Below are positions 34,933-46,387 of a DNA stretch of 64,000 nt, one piece after another. The position numbers were made by a program, and so were the translations under genes. The stretch is from Cerioporus squamosus (Eukaryota; Basidiomycota; Agaricomycetes; Polyporales; Polyporaceae). Location: the NCBI GenBank assembly GCA_022592435.1, contig JABYQS010000028.1, positions 186,001 through 250,000 of the forward strand. The letters run 5' to 3'. The notes under the pieces were generated by a model. That model was not told the origin of the DNA, made no database searches, and was given only the letters and a program-made list of their open reading frames with translations. Every line of letters begins with the position of its first letter. The first letter of the stretch is position 1.

Positions 34933-37836
34933 ATGGCTGCCACCCTCGGCCCACCCTCGATCGCCCTCCTCCGGCCCACGTCCTCTCTCAGCAATCTCTC
35001 CGACTCCGTGGCTCTCCATAGCGACCATGACCATTCCGGACAGCCCCGCTTTCCTCATACCCGTGCCCAGCTCGCTGCCATCGCACGGCTCTACAAGCCA
35101 GACGCGTTCACCGGCGATGCCGAGGGCGACCAGAACAGCATCAGCTCGTCCCTCGTCGCTCGTGTCGTCGGCCTCCTCGACGGCGAGCGCGAGGATGAGC
35201 TCAAGATGCTCCTCAAGGACATGTTCGGCCCCATGAGCGAAGACGAGGTGCGCCCGGTCTCTGTCGTGTCGCGCTGACGCAGCTGACGCGGTCGGACACG
35301 TAGCTCGAGCAGCACGTCCTCGACCTCATGCACAAGCATAGAGATGACATAGACAACGTTCCTTTCCTCTTCCTTACCCCGACTCGCCGTCCCATCTCTC
35401 GTCCTTCTTCTCGTGCTTCGACCCATTCTGCTCGTTTGATTCCCAACCGTCCCGATACTCCCAACTCTGCCCCCAGTTCCCCGCTTGCTATGATCTTCCG
35501 TCGGCCGCACACCCCGCTCATGTCCCCGCTGGGATCCCAGACTCAGCCTTCTTCATACATGTCCGCTCGCAGCGAGTCTCCGAACATATCTCCCATAATC
35601 ACGCACGCCCAGTTCGCCGTCAGTCTCCCGTCCTCCCCCATGTCGTCCCCCCGGCTGCTCAACGCCAAGGCTTCCGAGTTCAGACCCATTCCCCGCCCTC
35701 TCTCCGCCGCTTCGTCGAACCCCGGATCATTGGCAGCGCTTCGCGCAGACACACCGTCGCCGGACATGTGGGCTCCCCCGTCTCGGCCGACATCCAAGCT
35801 CGCCATCGCAGCCCCGTTGACACCGGATAGCTCCCTTCTACCCAGGTCTGGGACCCCCACATCATCCTTGCGCTCTTCTATGCGGCCGGACGACGATGAC
35901 GACGATCCGTTTGACCCGTTCGCCGCTCGTGTTTTGCCCCGGTCTTTCCATCCCAGCACCTCCGACGATCTCCTGTGGGGACATTCGCCGATCTCGAGCT
36001 CTTCTCTGTCCGCCGATGACTCCCCATTCCCGCAAGTCTTTGGCAGCATGGATCACAACGGGCACACACTGCAGTCGCATGCGGCGCAGAATCAGGACGA
36101 GGACATGGATCCTGAGGTCGCGGCCATGCTGACGGACGGTATGACGCCGTTTGACGTCCTCAGCTCGGTCTTCGGTGCTTCGCTTGCACCCTCGGAGCTA
36201 GAGGAAGCGTTGGCGGCGAATGGATATGACTTCGAGCGTGCTATGACTTGGCTCGTTGATCGGTCGATGACGAACCATCCGACGCCGTCGCAGCCCCGAA
36301 TCCAGTCTGTGGGGAACAGAGTCTCGCTGGTTCAGCGGGACGGCCATGGCGTTCGTGGCGGCAGAGCCTCCTTCCATGGCCCGCAGGGACGCAACGGCGG
36401 CCGTTTCGTGAACGGTCGCCCTGCTCAAGGTGGAAATCGCGTGTGTAGGTACTTCCTCGCTGGGGAGTGCTTGCGGGCCGACTGTCGATTCAGGTGGGCG
36501 CCCTAGTCATTTCTGGTGGATGCAGTATGATTGACTGGATGATAGCCATGATTTGGAGCGAGCGCTCTGTCGCTTCTGGCTCCGTGGTACCTGTGCCAAG
36601 GGAGAGAACTGCGAGTTTTTGCACCATCTTCCGCAAGAGGTAGACGTTTCCGGCCTGAACCACGCCATGTCGCGTGTCGATATACACAACGGCCCCAAGA
36701 GCACAAGCAGAGCGCGTCCCTGGATGAGTTCCCGACCCTAAATCATGCAACCGCTTCTGGGCGAGACAACAGCTCTAGGAGAGGAGGATATAGTTATGGT
36801 CGGGGAGACGGCCAGAGCTACGACCCCAGTCGCACACGCTTCGCTGCTGCCGTCAAGAAGCAACCTCCCGCGAACGCGCAGCAGCTTCCGAAAGACCCGG
36901 CCACGTTGGCTGCCCGCAGGGAAGCCATGGGCTCGTCCGCGGAGCCACTGCATCCTAATACCGCTATAATTGCACCGAAGCCGTCGCCACGACTGAAGCT
37001 CCACGCTCCGACGCTCCTACCTACCCTCGCTACTGGCGAGTCAGTCAATAAGCTCTACATGGCGTACCGTCAAAGGTGCGACTGTTTCGCCATTGAGGTT
37101 GAGTTAGGGGGATGCTGACTCCGAACAGGGCTCTTCGACTCGGCGCGGCCCGCAATGCATGCTGTCTCGTGCTGCAGATGCGTGGAGGCGCGGGGACGGC
37201 GCCGCTGCTAAGCGTTTCAGTCGTGAAGGGCATGACCTGAACGCCAAAATGGCAGCGGAGATGGTCGAGGCCGCAGGGAAACTTGTGCGGGAGCGTGCGA
37301 GGCTAGCCGAGCAGGCCGTTCGTGCGCGTGATGCCAGCTGGTCGGATGACCCAGGCGACAGAACTGCTCGTGGACGCATTTGCGGGGCGGGGTTGGGTGT
37401 GTGCCTGGGTATAGCTAGCCAGTCGAGCAGTGGGGACTCGAAGTTGACACCGGAAGAGCGCACGGAGTCGCTGCTAGACTTGCACGGCTTGCATGCCGCC
37501 GAGGCCACCGAGGTGTTGGAGGAGTTCTTGCTCGCGGTACGTCTTCCACTTTCCTGCGGCGATGTCCACAGGCTGACCTTCTGTCTTGCAGCTCGAGCGT
37601 GAGCACTTCTATGGTTTGGGTGAGTGCCGTGTTATTCGCCACTGCGTGACTATGCTAACCACGCTGTAGCGTATATTGTCGTCGGAGAAGAAAAGCACAC
37701 GGGCACTCAGGATCCCGCGCGCGGCGCATCAAGGGCGCGGCTTGCGACGGGAGTTCGTGAGTGGCTGCACATGTGGGGATACCCCTGGAGCGAGCGCGAC
37801 GGCGTGATCTGCGTTGATCCTCTCACACACCAGTGA
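34933..37836 (+). CDS. CUE-like, CCCH zinc-finger, DUF1771 and SMR domain protein
   Basis: Multi-domain RNA-linked protein. Start MAATLGPPSIALLRPTSSLS; an N-terminal region with VARVVGLLDGEREDELKML; a long Ser/Pro-rich disordered segment; a CUE/UBA-like helix bundle (APSELEEALAANGYDFERAM); two CCCH fingers (CRYFLAGECLRADCRFSH and CRFWLRGTCAKGENCEFLHH); DUF1771 (YRQRALRLGAARNACLSRA); and a C-terminal SMR domain (LLDLHGLHAAEATEVLEEFL, then IVVGEEKHT). Related proteins (yeast Cue2, mammalian N4BP2) use SMR to cleave mRNA at stalled ribosomes; by analogy this may be an RNA-quality-control nuclease. The second SMR motif lacks the usual glycine-rich form. A one-base deletion at CCCC 36693-36696 breaks the frame between the fingers and the DEFPTL block. 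Stop 37836. Confidence 0.85.
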
Positions 37837-38252
37837 GGCCTCATGGGACGTTGAGACTTGATAAGTACAAAGGTCATATGAAAGCGAAAGAAAGGAGGTG
37901 CAGGATGTATACTATTACTATGCTGGAAGTCATGTTGGATTGAGGATTGGATATGTATGCGCTATAGACTATACGCTGCTATTGTTTGTGGATCCATGGT
38001 ATATCCAGGCGTGCGGCCGCATTGTCGGTGATGAGAGCAACGCTGGACCCGACGGTCATGATCTCCCCGTAGCTATAGGCCGGTATCTTCACAACCACTC
38101 ATCGCTGCGCTGCGTCTCGGCTGCACCGTCTCTGTCCGTCTGTCACAGCCTCGCGGACCCGACCTGTGTCCCGACGCCAGTTCGCTCCAGTTCTGGTTTC
38201 AACTTTGACGACTACTCACGACTATTGTCCACGTCTCTCTCCCACCACAATC
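37837..38252. other. Intergenic region
   Basis: About 415 bp between two co-oriented genes; AT-richer 5' half (likely 3' UTR) and C/T-rich 3' half before the next ATG (promoter/leader). No gene. Confidence 0.4.
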
Positions 38253-39782
38253 ATGTCCGCCACCCACGTCGACGTCGACGAACCGCAGATCATCCTCATG
38301 TCCGACTCGAACCGCCCGACGTCCATCGACCTTTCTCTCGAGCTTGAACGCGAGCTCGAGGCAGAGTCTCTGCCCAACTCGCCAAATCCCCGACGCCCAC
38401 AGTCGCTCGATACCAATGTCCTCGCCTCGATTGTTACCCAGCTTCGTCTGTCTTTGGCAGAGACGACGAAGGAACGCGATACCCTTGCAGAGAAGCTCAA
38501 CGAGGCCCAAACACGAGAAGAGGGCATGCGCGAGACCCTCGAGCATGTCACCGAGAAGTGCATACGCATGGAGAACGACCTCGAGCTCGCTGCGAACCAG
38601 CGCAAGGAAGATGAGGAGACCATCGCGATGCTCAGGAGCAAGGTTGAGGAAAGCAGGTGCGTCCCCGTTTCCCTTCAGATTTGCCCTCTCCCCCGAGATT
38701 GATGTGTGTGTCCGCCGTGTTCGCTGACCGCCGCGATCATCTTCCCACTTCCCAGACGCGCCCTGATGAGGCTGCAGACGGAGAAGCGCATGAGCGTCGC
38801 CTCCAACCTCTCCCTCGACCTCTCCCGGCCTCCCCCCGCACATGGATCCCTCAGCGGTCCTCCGTCGTCCAAGCGTGCGTCCTTCGCGCCGCTCACTGGT
38901 TCGTCCGCCGGCCGCATGGGTCACCGCAGGATCTCATCCGTCTCCGACTCTGGCTATCTACTCTCTCCCCCCGCACACGGCGAGCCCACATCCTGGCCAC
39001 CGCCGTCGCCCAGGTCGCAGCACATCCTGGAAGACCCCGAGGCCACTCCTACCGTCGCCCCCTCGCACAATCGCCGTGTCTCGCTGCTGTTTGGGCGTGG
39101 CGCCGCGCCGCAGTTCGAACCGCCTCAGAGCCAGAGCGACGTGGAGCTGGAACTGCTCCGCAAGCAGCTCCGCACGGTGCAGAGCCAGCTTGACGACACG
39201 AAGCGCGACCTCGTCGAAATACAGGAGGCTCACGAGGCGTCGGAACTCTGCGTGCGCGCTCTTCGGACGTTCATCTCGGAGAACAACGTCGGGGTGCCGT
39301 CGGCCATTAAGACGAAGAACGGGACCCCTGCTCCCCCGACGCCCTCCCACACGAAACAGCCAAGCACTGCGTCCTCGCGCTGGGGCTTCAGGCTGTGGAC
39401 GACCGCGGAGGGCGAACCGAACAAGGGTGATACACCCACGTCTACGCCAACGTCCACCTTACCCCCTGACCCAGGGTCAGCGGTCTCGACGCCCAGTCAG
39501 AATGCGGCTCCACGCAAGTTTGGCGGGTTCTTCAGCGCGCGAACGAGCACGTCGTCGAGTGCGTCTGCGCGTCCGCAGTACGATCCCGCGCACCAGGAGC
39601 CGATGTTCAACGGCTCTGACACGTCTTCACTGGCGGATTCCACTGGTCCAGTCAGCCCGGTCAACGAGCTGCCGCGGAGCTCCATCGGGGAACTGGGCGA
39701 GAAGGAAGGGATACCCAGCGAGGGTGAGATCATCATCACACCACTCGAACATACACCTCAGATCCCCGCAGCGATTGCATAG
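38253..39782 (+). CDS. Unrecognised two-segment coiled-coil protein
   Basis: Starts MSATHVDVDEPQIILMSDSN at 38253; two exons with one intron (about 38,656-38,757), roughly 475 residues. The first helix segment (LRLSLAETTKERDTLAEKLN through EETIAMLRSKVEESR) and a second (VELELLRKQLRTVQSQLDDT) are heptad-like. Between and after them the sequence is Ser/Pro-rich and disordered, with a short basic RRVSLLFGRG and an RKFGGFF motif. No catalytic domain. The layout (helix, disordered, helix, disordered) suggests a cytoskeletal or membrane-tether scaffold, but that is inference. An upstream in-frame ATG (38,166) exists; I chose the one after the C/T-rich leader. Confidence 0.72.
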
Positions 39783-40457
39783 ACTCGGCGTTCTGTTTTC
39801 GACTAGCACATGAATTTGCATTGAACGGTTCTGGATGGATCTCTGTCTCTTTTGTCCCATGTTACGCAATGTACAGTATAATTGATCGATACGAAGAATA
39901 CCATAGGTACACACGCAGGCGAGAGCTTGCGCATGTACAATACATGAAGAGCCAGATGGGCAGAAGTATGGTATAATGAGAACTGAAGAGCTAACGACAG
40001 GCGGGATGTGGACGTGCGATACTAACTATCCCGGAGATGCATCTGACATGGTGAGCTACCCGGAGGACACGCATACCATCCGCATCCTGCGGGATAGCGT
40101 CGTCGCGATCCTCGAAGAGGACATTGTACACCACATCCCCGATCGCTTCGTCAGATACAACTCGACCTGCCGGACACCACTGTCTGGAGTCTTCTCCTGG
40201 TGCGTGAAGGTCATATTTTGAGCATGCGAAGGGGATCCGTCAGAAGCTCTTCGGCAAAACTTGAGGTGATAGGCTCCATCGACGTAGAACTGGAAGGAAT
40301 CCGTGAAGGTGGTAGACTGGAGGTTCCTAAGCAAGGTTCACACTAAGGCAGGTTCTTGCTTGCTCAGTTCACATAAATGCAAACATCATGCCTGGTTCGC
40401 CTAGGTGATAGACACGTCAGAGCAGCACGGACATGTGATGCGACCAGGCCTGCACTC

Positions 40458-41000
40458 TTATCTCCAGGTCACGACGTCCGTCAAAGGTCGGTTGAGCTTG
40501 TGCTGGTTGAACATCACAAGGCCAGAGACTGCGGCGTGGAAACGAAGGACGCGTCTGAAGCTGCGTTGAAGATCAGGTCCATCGGACCGAGGGTTACAGG
40601 GAGGGCACGACTTACTGTTCAGTCGTCTGAAGTGGATTGGTCAACACGTCATTGACTGCCTTGAGAAAGACATCGGGGTCGTCCGTAGGTCCGACGAAGG
40701 GGGACAACCCCTCTGGACGTCGCGATTCTGGTACAGCTCCGCTATGGCCTTGTCGCGCAGTGGGGTCTGCAGCGAGAAACTCGGTTTCTGCGGCGTGAAC
40801 GATGGAGTACCTACTGCATGTAGCCTTTTGCTGAGCCAACTGCTCAATGTCGACGCCAGGGTCCTTCTGTTTGCGCGTCGACCTCGATGAAGGCACAGTG
40901 AGACATGCAGAAGACAGCAGGCTCCGCAAATTCCGAGTCGGCGAGGGTCGGCGAGTGAGAGACGGCGGATTGGAGATCGGGGAGGACTCGGCCGCGGACG
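40458..41000 (-). CDS. Possible small gene, model unresolved
   Basis: The minus strand between the coiled-coil gene and KGD2 has coding-like blocks: SFSLQTPLRDKAIAELYQNR, then in another frame LSPFVGPTDDPDVFLKAVND, then after a plausible intron (GTAAGTC donor) RVLRFHAAVSGLVMFNQHKL ending ...DVVTWR at a TAA (40458). A missing G near 40,715 would join the first two. I could not find a convincing start ATG or recognise a family. It would be head-to-head with KGD2. Treat as a hypothesis. Confidence 0.28.
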
Positions 41001-41105
41001 TCGCGGGCGCCTGAGGGGAGTGATGTCGTCGGAGCTGCTGCAGTGCCAGCTTGCCGTTCACCACATCCTCCTCCCCCTCCTCCTCCCGTATATTCCTCTA
41101 ATACC

Positions 41106-42779
41106 ATGCTCTCCAGGCGTATCCTCCTCATTGCGCGCGGGCGTGCTCTCCGCGCCGATGCTGCCCTGCTTTCCAGGGCGGGGTACGTGTCCTCGTTCTC
41201 GCGCGCGAGTCCGCCCGCTAATCTGTTTCTGCAGCAAACTCGCCGCTGCCCATTCACAGCGGGCGACGTTCCACTGTACTCACCTTCTCCAAGGTGTGCT
41301 CAAAGACTACGCATAGCGAACCTCTCTGCTAACCCACTCTGTCATTTGTAGCCGAGACTGTCAAGGTTCCCCAGATGGCCGAGTCCATCTCCGAGGGCAC
41401 GCTCAAGTCATGGCTGAAGCAGCCCGGCGACACTGTACAGGCAGACGAGGAGGTCGCGACGATTGAAACCGACAAGGTCCGTTATCGCTGGACTCGTATT
41501 CTATAACCTACCTCACGACGCGTACCGCGTTGCCCCGTCCCCCAGATCGACGTCTCCGTAAACGCTCCCTCCGCGGGCCGCATCACCGAGCTCCTCGCAA
41601 GCGAGGAGGACACGGTGACTGTCGGCCAGGATCTCTTCCGTTTCGAACCGGGCGCTGTCGACGAAGCCGCGCCGAAGGAGGAGAAGGCTCCAGAAGAGAG
41701 CAAAGAGACGAAAGAGAACCGGCCGAGCGATGCGCAACTCGAGCAGACGCCTCCTCCTCCCTCTCCCGCACCCGAAGAAGTCCGCAAGAAGGACACTGCC
41801 GGCGTCCAGGAGGGTACGGAGAAGAAGGAGCTGAAGGAGAGTTCCAAACCCGCCCCCGCCCCTCCCAAGGAGAAGCCCGCGAAGGAGGAGCCTGCGCCCG
41901 CCCCCCGCGTTGCCGGCAGCCGTACTGAGACCCGCGTCAAGATGAGCCGCATGCGTCAGCGCATCGCGGAGCGGCTCAAGGAGTCTCAGAACGCCGCGGC
42001 TTCGCTCACGACGTTCAACGAGATCGATATGTCCAGCGTGATGGAGCTGCGTAAGAAGTACAAGGACGATGTGCTGAAGGAGCACGGCGTGAAGCTTGGC
42101 TTCATGAGCGCGTTCGCCAAGGCATGCTGTCTCGCTCTCAAGGAGATCCCCGCGGCGAATGCGTCAATCGAGGGCGACGAGATCGTGTATCGCGACTACG
42201 TCGACCTCAGCGTTGCTGTCGCGACCCCCAAGGGTCTCGTCACGCCTGTTGTGCGAAACGCGGAGACGATGAACTTTGTGGAGATTGAGAAGGAGATTGC
42301 TGCCCTCGGCAAGAAGGTGCGTTTTCCGCGATCGTGACTTGCTCACGAGTTTGCTTACTCGTCGTGTCAGGCACGCGATGGCAAGCTCACGCTGGAGGAT
42401 ATGGCTGGTGGCACGTTCACCATGTGCGTACGTCTGCATACCTGGGGTGTGACCGTACTGACCCGCTACTAGCTCGAACGGCGGAGTGTTTGGCTCGCTA
42501 TACGGGACGCCGATCATCAACCTGCCGCAGGCTGCAGTACTTGGTATGCATGCCATCAAGGAGCGCCCCGTCGTTGTCGACGGCCAGATTGTGGTCCGGC
42601 CGATCATGGTTGTCGCGCTCACGTACGACCACCGTCTGCTCGATGGTCGGGAAGCGGTCACGTTCCTCGGTAAGTTTGCAGTCTTCAGTCTCGCGTATGG
42701 TTTGTGTTGCTGAACTGTTGCCATAGTTAAGGTCCGGGACTACCTGGAGGACCCAAGGAAAATGCTGCTTGCTGCATGA
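41106..42779 (+). CDS. KGD2: Dihydrolipoyl succinyltransferase, E2 of 2-oxoglutarate dehydrogenase
   Basis: Core E2 enzyme of the mitochondrial 2-oxoglutarate dehydrogenase complex; transfers succinyl from lipoyl-lysine to CoA. The presequence [20 protein letters not shown] is typical for the matrix. The lipoyl domain follows: [20 protein letters not shown] with the lipoylated Lys in [21 protein letters not shown] Lys/Glu/Pro/Ala linker leads to the catalytic domain: [60 protein letters not shown] and the active-site HRLLDGREA. No peripheral-subunit-binding domain, as expected for this E2. Several introns; stop at 42777-42779. No frame break found. Confidence 0.95.
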
Positions 42780-43222
42780 GAGTGGGACAGGGATAAGAGT
42801 AGGACGCACTGGACCGTTGTTTGACGTAGAGTATGATGCATCATGTTCTTGCTTGCCTCCCGGTGGCTGCGGTTCCGAGAGGCGCATCTCGAGTACACAC
42901 GCTTTGTTCCCGCCACGTAGTCTACATAGTGTTTTCCATCAGGTATCTATCATACTATAGCCCCAATGTGAGCTCAACTATTTAACTGCTCCGTTCAGGC
43001 CCGCAGAGCGTGAGAAGCGGAGGCCGGGTACGGAAAGGGGACGGGGCGAGGGTCGGAGAGTCGTCGCAGCCACGGCAGCGGCACAGTCAGCGTCGCCCGC
43101 GCAATTGCCTCAGCCTCCTCCGGTCATCCACGACCTCTCCGACCCCGACAAACCCCCTTCCACTGCAGCGCTGGCGCTTTCTAATCACTATCCTTTATTT
43201 ATTCCCCTCTGCACCCCTTCCC
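42780..43222. other. Intergenic region KGD2/CCC2
   Basis: About 440 bp, with the KGD2 3' UTR and CCC2 promoter; C/T-rich near the CCC2 start. No gene seen. Confidence 0.4.
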
Positions 43223-46200
43223 ATGCCTCCCAAGACTCCCATAACCCCCGTCATGGCGGGCCTGTCGGCCGCGCTCAATCTCCTCCGCACGCCCCGTACG
43301 CCGTCCTTCGGCCACGTCGAACTTCCGTTGAAAGAAGACGAGCCACTCGTGTCTGGAGATGGGTTGGCGTCCGAGAAGTGCGAGTTGCGGATAGAGGGCA
43401 TGACCTGCGGAGCCTGCGTAGAGGTGTGTATCATCCCTTTCCGAGTCCGAGTGCGTGCTGAGCGGAGGACAGTCGATCGAAGGCATGCTTCGCTCGCAAC
43501 CTGGAATACATTCCATCAAGGTTGCTCTGCTCGCGGAACGCGGCGTCGTCGAGTATGACCCCGCAACTTGGGATCCGGACAAGATCATCAGCGTAAGTGG
43601 CCGGCACTTGCCCTCACTGACCCCTTCCTTCCTCAAACCGCAATACCGATACTCACTGACTCGTGTCCTTGTAGGAAATATCCGACATTGGATTCGATGC
43701 CACTCTCATACCCCCCACTCGCTCCGACACCATATCTCTCCGCATCTATGGCATGACCTGTTCTGCCTGCACCTCGACTGTCGAGAAGGAGCTCGGCGCC
43801 GTGCCGGGGGTTACCAGTGTTTCCGTCTCGTTGACCACCGAGTTATGTCAGGTCACCTTCGACAGGACCATGGTCGGTCCCCGCGAGCTTGTCGAGCGGA
43901 TAGAGGACATGGGTTTCGACGCCATGGTGTCTGACCAGGAGGACTCCACCCAGCTGCGTTCCCTCGCCCGCACCAAAGAGATACAGGAATGGTGGACACG
44001 CTTCAAGTGGAGTCTCATCTTTGCCATCCCCGTCTTCTTCATAACCATGGTCGCCGAGAGGATTCCCTTCCTCAAGCCTATCGTCGAGCACCAAATATGC
44101 CGCGGTGTCTACGTTGGCGACCTTCTCGCCCTCTTCTTGACCACCCCCGCAATGTTCTGGGTCGGGCAGCGGTTCTTCAAGAACGCGTACAAGTCACTCA
44201 AGCACGGCAGCGCAACCATGGACGTGCTCATCTCGCTTGGTTCCTCCGCCGCCTACTTGTACTCCCTCGGCGCCATGTGCTTCATGGCTGCCAATCCGAA
44301 TCTCGAGTACCATCCTATGGTCTTCTTCGACACCAGCACCATGCTCATCATGTTCGTTTCGCTCGGACGTTACCTCGAGAACCGCGCCAAGGGCAAGACT
44401 AGCGCTGCGCTGACCGATCTCATGGCCCTTGCCCCTTCCATGGCCACCATCTACACTGACGCACCCGCCTGCACCCAGGAGAAGAAGATTCCCACCGAGC
44501 TCCTCCAGGTCGGCGACACGGTCAAGCTCGTGCCCGGTGAGAAGATCCCTGCGGATGGCACGGTCCTGCGCGGAACCTCGACCGTCGACGAGAGCGCCGT
44601 CACTGGCGAACCTTTGCCTGTCTTGAAGCAGATAGGTGATAGCGTCATTGGCGGTACCCTCAACGGCCTCGGTACGTTCGACATGACCGTCACCCGAGCG
44701 GGCAAGGACACCGCTTTGGCGCAGATCGTGAAACTCGTCGAGGAGGCACAGACCTCCAAGGCGCCTATCCAGGCGTTCACCGACAAGGTGGCAGGGTACT
44801 TCGTGCCTACCGTGATATCGCTCTCGCTTTTCACGTTCATCGCGTGGATGATCATCTCTCATGCCGTCAGCGACAACGACCTCCCTGCGCTCTTCCACCG
44901 TCATGGCGCATCCAAGCTGGCCATCTGCCTCCAGCTTTGCATCTCCGTCGTTGTGGTCGCGTGTCCGTGTGCCCTCGGTCTCAGCACGCCGACGGCCATC
45001 ATGGTGGGCACCGGTATGGGGGCGAAGAACGGGATTCTTATCAAGGGTGGACGGGCGTTGGAGGCGAGCAGGTTCATCAAACGCATAGTCCTCGACAAGA
45101 CTGGCACCGTCACTGAGGGCAGGCTCACCGTTGCGGCGACTATTTGGGCTCCTTCCAGTGATCACGGCGACCTGCTCTCAGGATTGGGTTCGTTGGATGA
45201 TGCGCCCTTGACGACAAAGGTTCTCGGCACCATCACTCGTGCGGACGTCGTCGCGATGGTCGCGGCCACCGAAGCACGGTCGGAGCATCCGCTTGCCAAA
45301 GCGGTCGCGGTGTACGGCAAGGACCTGTTGAGCAAGTCAGTGGTTGCGATCCCCGAGGTGACGATCGGCGCCTTCGAGAGTGTTACCGGAGCCGGAGTCA
45401 AGGCTACGATCAGTCTCCCCGCTGGGAAGGGCCAGTGCATCCTCTACGTCGGCAATGCGCGCTTTGTCCTCCAATCTGCAGACGCTCAGCTCCCTTCGGC
45501 GCTGGCAGCGTTTGTTTCGCAGGAGGAAGTGCTGGGCAGGACATCCATCTTCGTGTCCATAGTGGACTCCTCCGATAAGCCCGTGCCTGTGCTCGCCATT
45601 GCGCTCGCGGATGCGCCACGGCCCTCGTCTGCGATCGCCATCAGGGCTTTGCAAGACATGGGCATTGAGGTGAACATGATGACCGGCGATGCAAAGGGTA
45701 CCGCTCTTGCGGTTGCGAAGCAGGTCGGGATTCAGCCCGAGCATGTCTGGGCAAATATGAGTCCCAAGGGGAAGGCGTCCGTCGTGACCGAGCTGATGGA
45801 GAAGTACGGCGGTGGTGTAGCTATGGTATGTCTCTTTTACTCCATCCGCGAACGCCTACTGACTGTTTTACTGAAAGGTTGGAGACGGCATCAACGACTC
45901 CCCGTCACTCGTGGCCGCATCGGTTGGCATCGCGCTCTCGTCTGGTACCTCAGTCGCGATCGAAGCCGCAGACATCGTCCTCATGCGCTCGGATCTTCTC
46001 GACGTCGTGGCCGCCCTCCACCTCTCGCGGGCCATCTTCGGCACCATCCGCCGGAATCTCGTCTGGGCATGTTTGTACAACGTCCTCGGCATTCCTCTCG
46101 CTATGGGCCTATTCTTACCCCTCGGCGTGAGCCTTCCACCCATGGGCGCTGCAGCCGCGATGGCGTTCTCGTCTGTGAGCGTTGTCACGAGCTCGCTGCT

Positions 46201-46387
46201 GCTCAAGTGGTGGGTCCGACCGGAGTCGAGTCTGATGCCCGGGGAGGTCCTGCATCGCGAGACCATCTTCGACAGCGCACGGGCTACGTTTGGGGAAGCA
46301 TGGGAAGGGTTGAAGGGATTGGTACGAGGAAGGAGAGACGCTTCCGGATACAGCCAGCTCCCTGTAGAGATGAGCGAGTCTGTATAA
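43223..46387 (+). CDS. CCC2: Copper-transporting P1B-type ATPase (Ccc2 type)
   Basis: Pumps cytosolic Cu(I) into the late Golgi to load multicopper oxidases such as Fet3 and laccases. Two N-terminal HMA metal-binding domains with MTCGACVE and MTCSACTS. Then eight-helix topology: actuator motif VTGEPLPV, the transport site ACPCALG (CPC), phosphorylation site DKTGT, the HP motif [17 protein letters not shown], and hinge GDGINDSP. About 980 residues in four exons: the first HMA is split, and a short intron (from 45,823) precedes the hinge. Acts downstream of an Atx1-type chaperone by family knowledge. No frame break over 3 kb. A long antisense ORF (44,194-45,165) is a shadow. Confidence 0.95.

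Noticed and set aside
41513..42085. 190-codon minus-strand ORF
   Set aside because: Antisense to the KGD2 linker and catalytic domain, with Leu/Arg-rich shadow composition.
44194..45165. 323-codon minus-strand ORF
   Set aside because: Lies wholly antisense to CCC2 and mirrors its GC-rich codons; no recognisable content.
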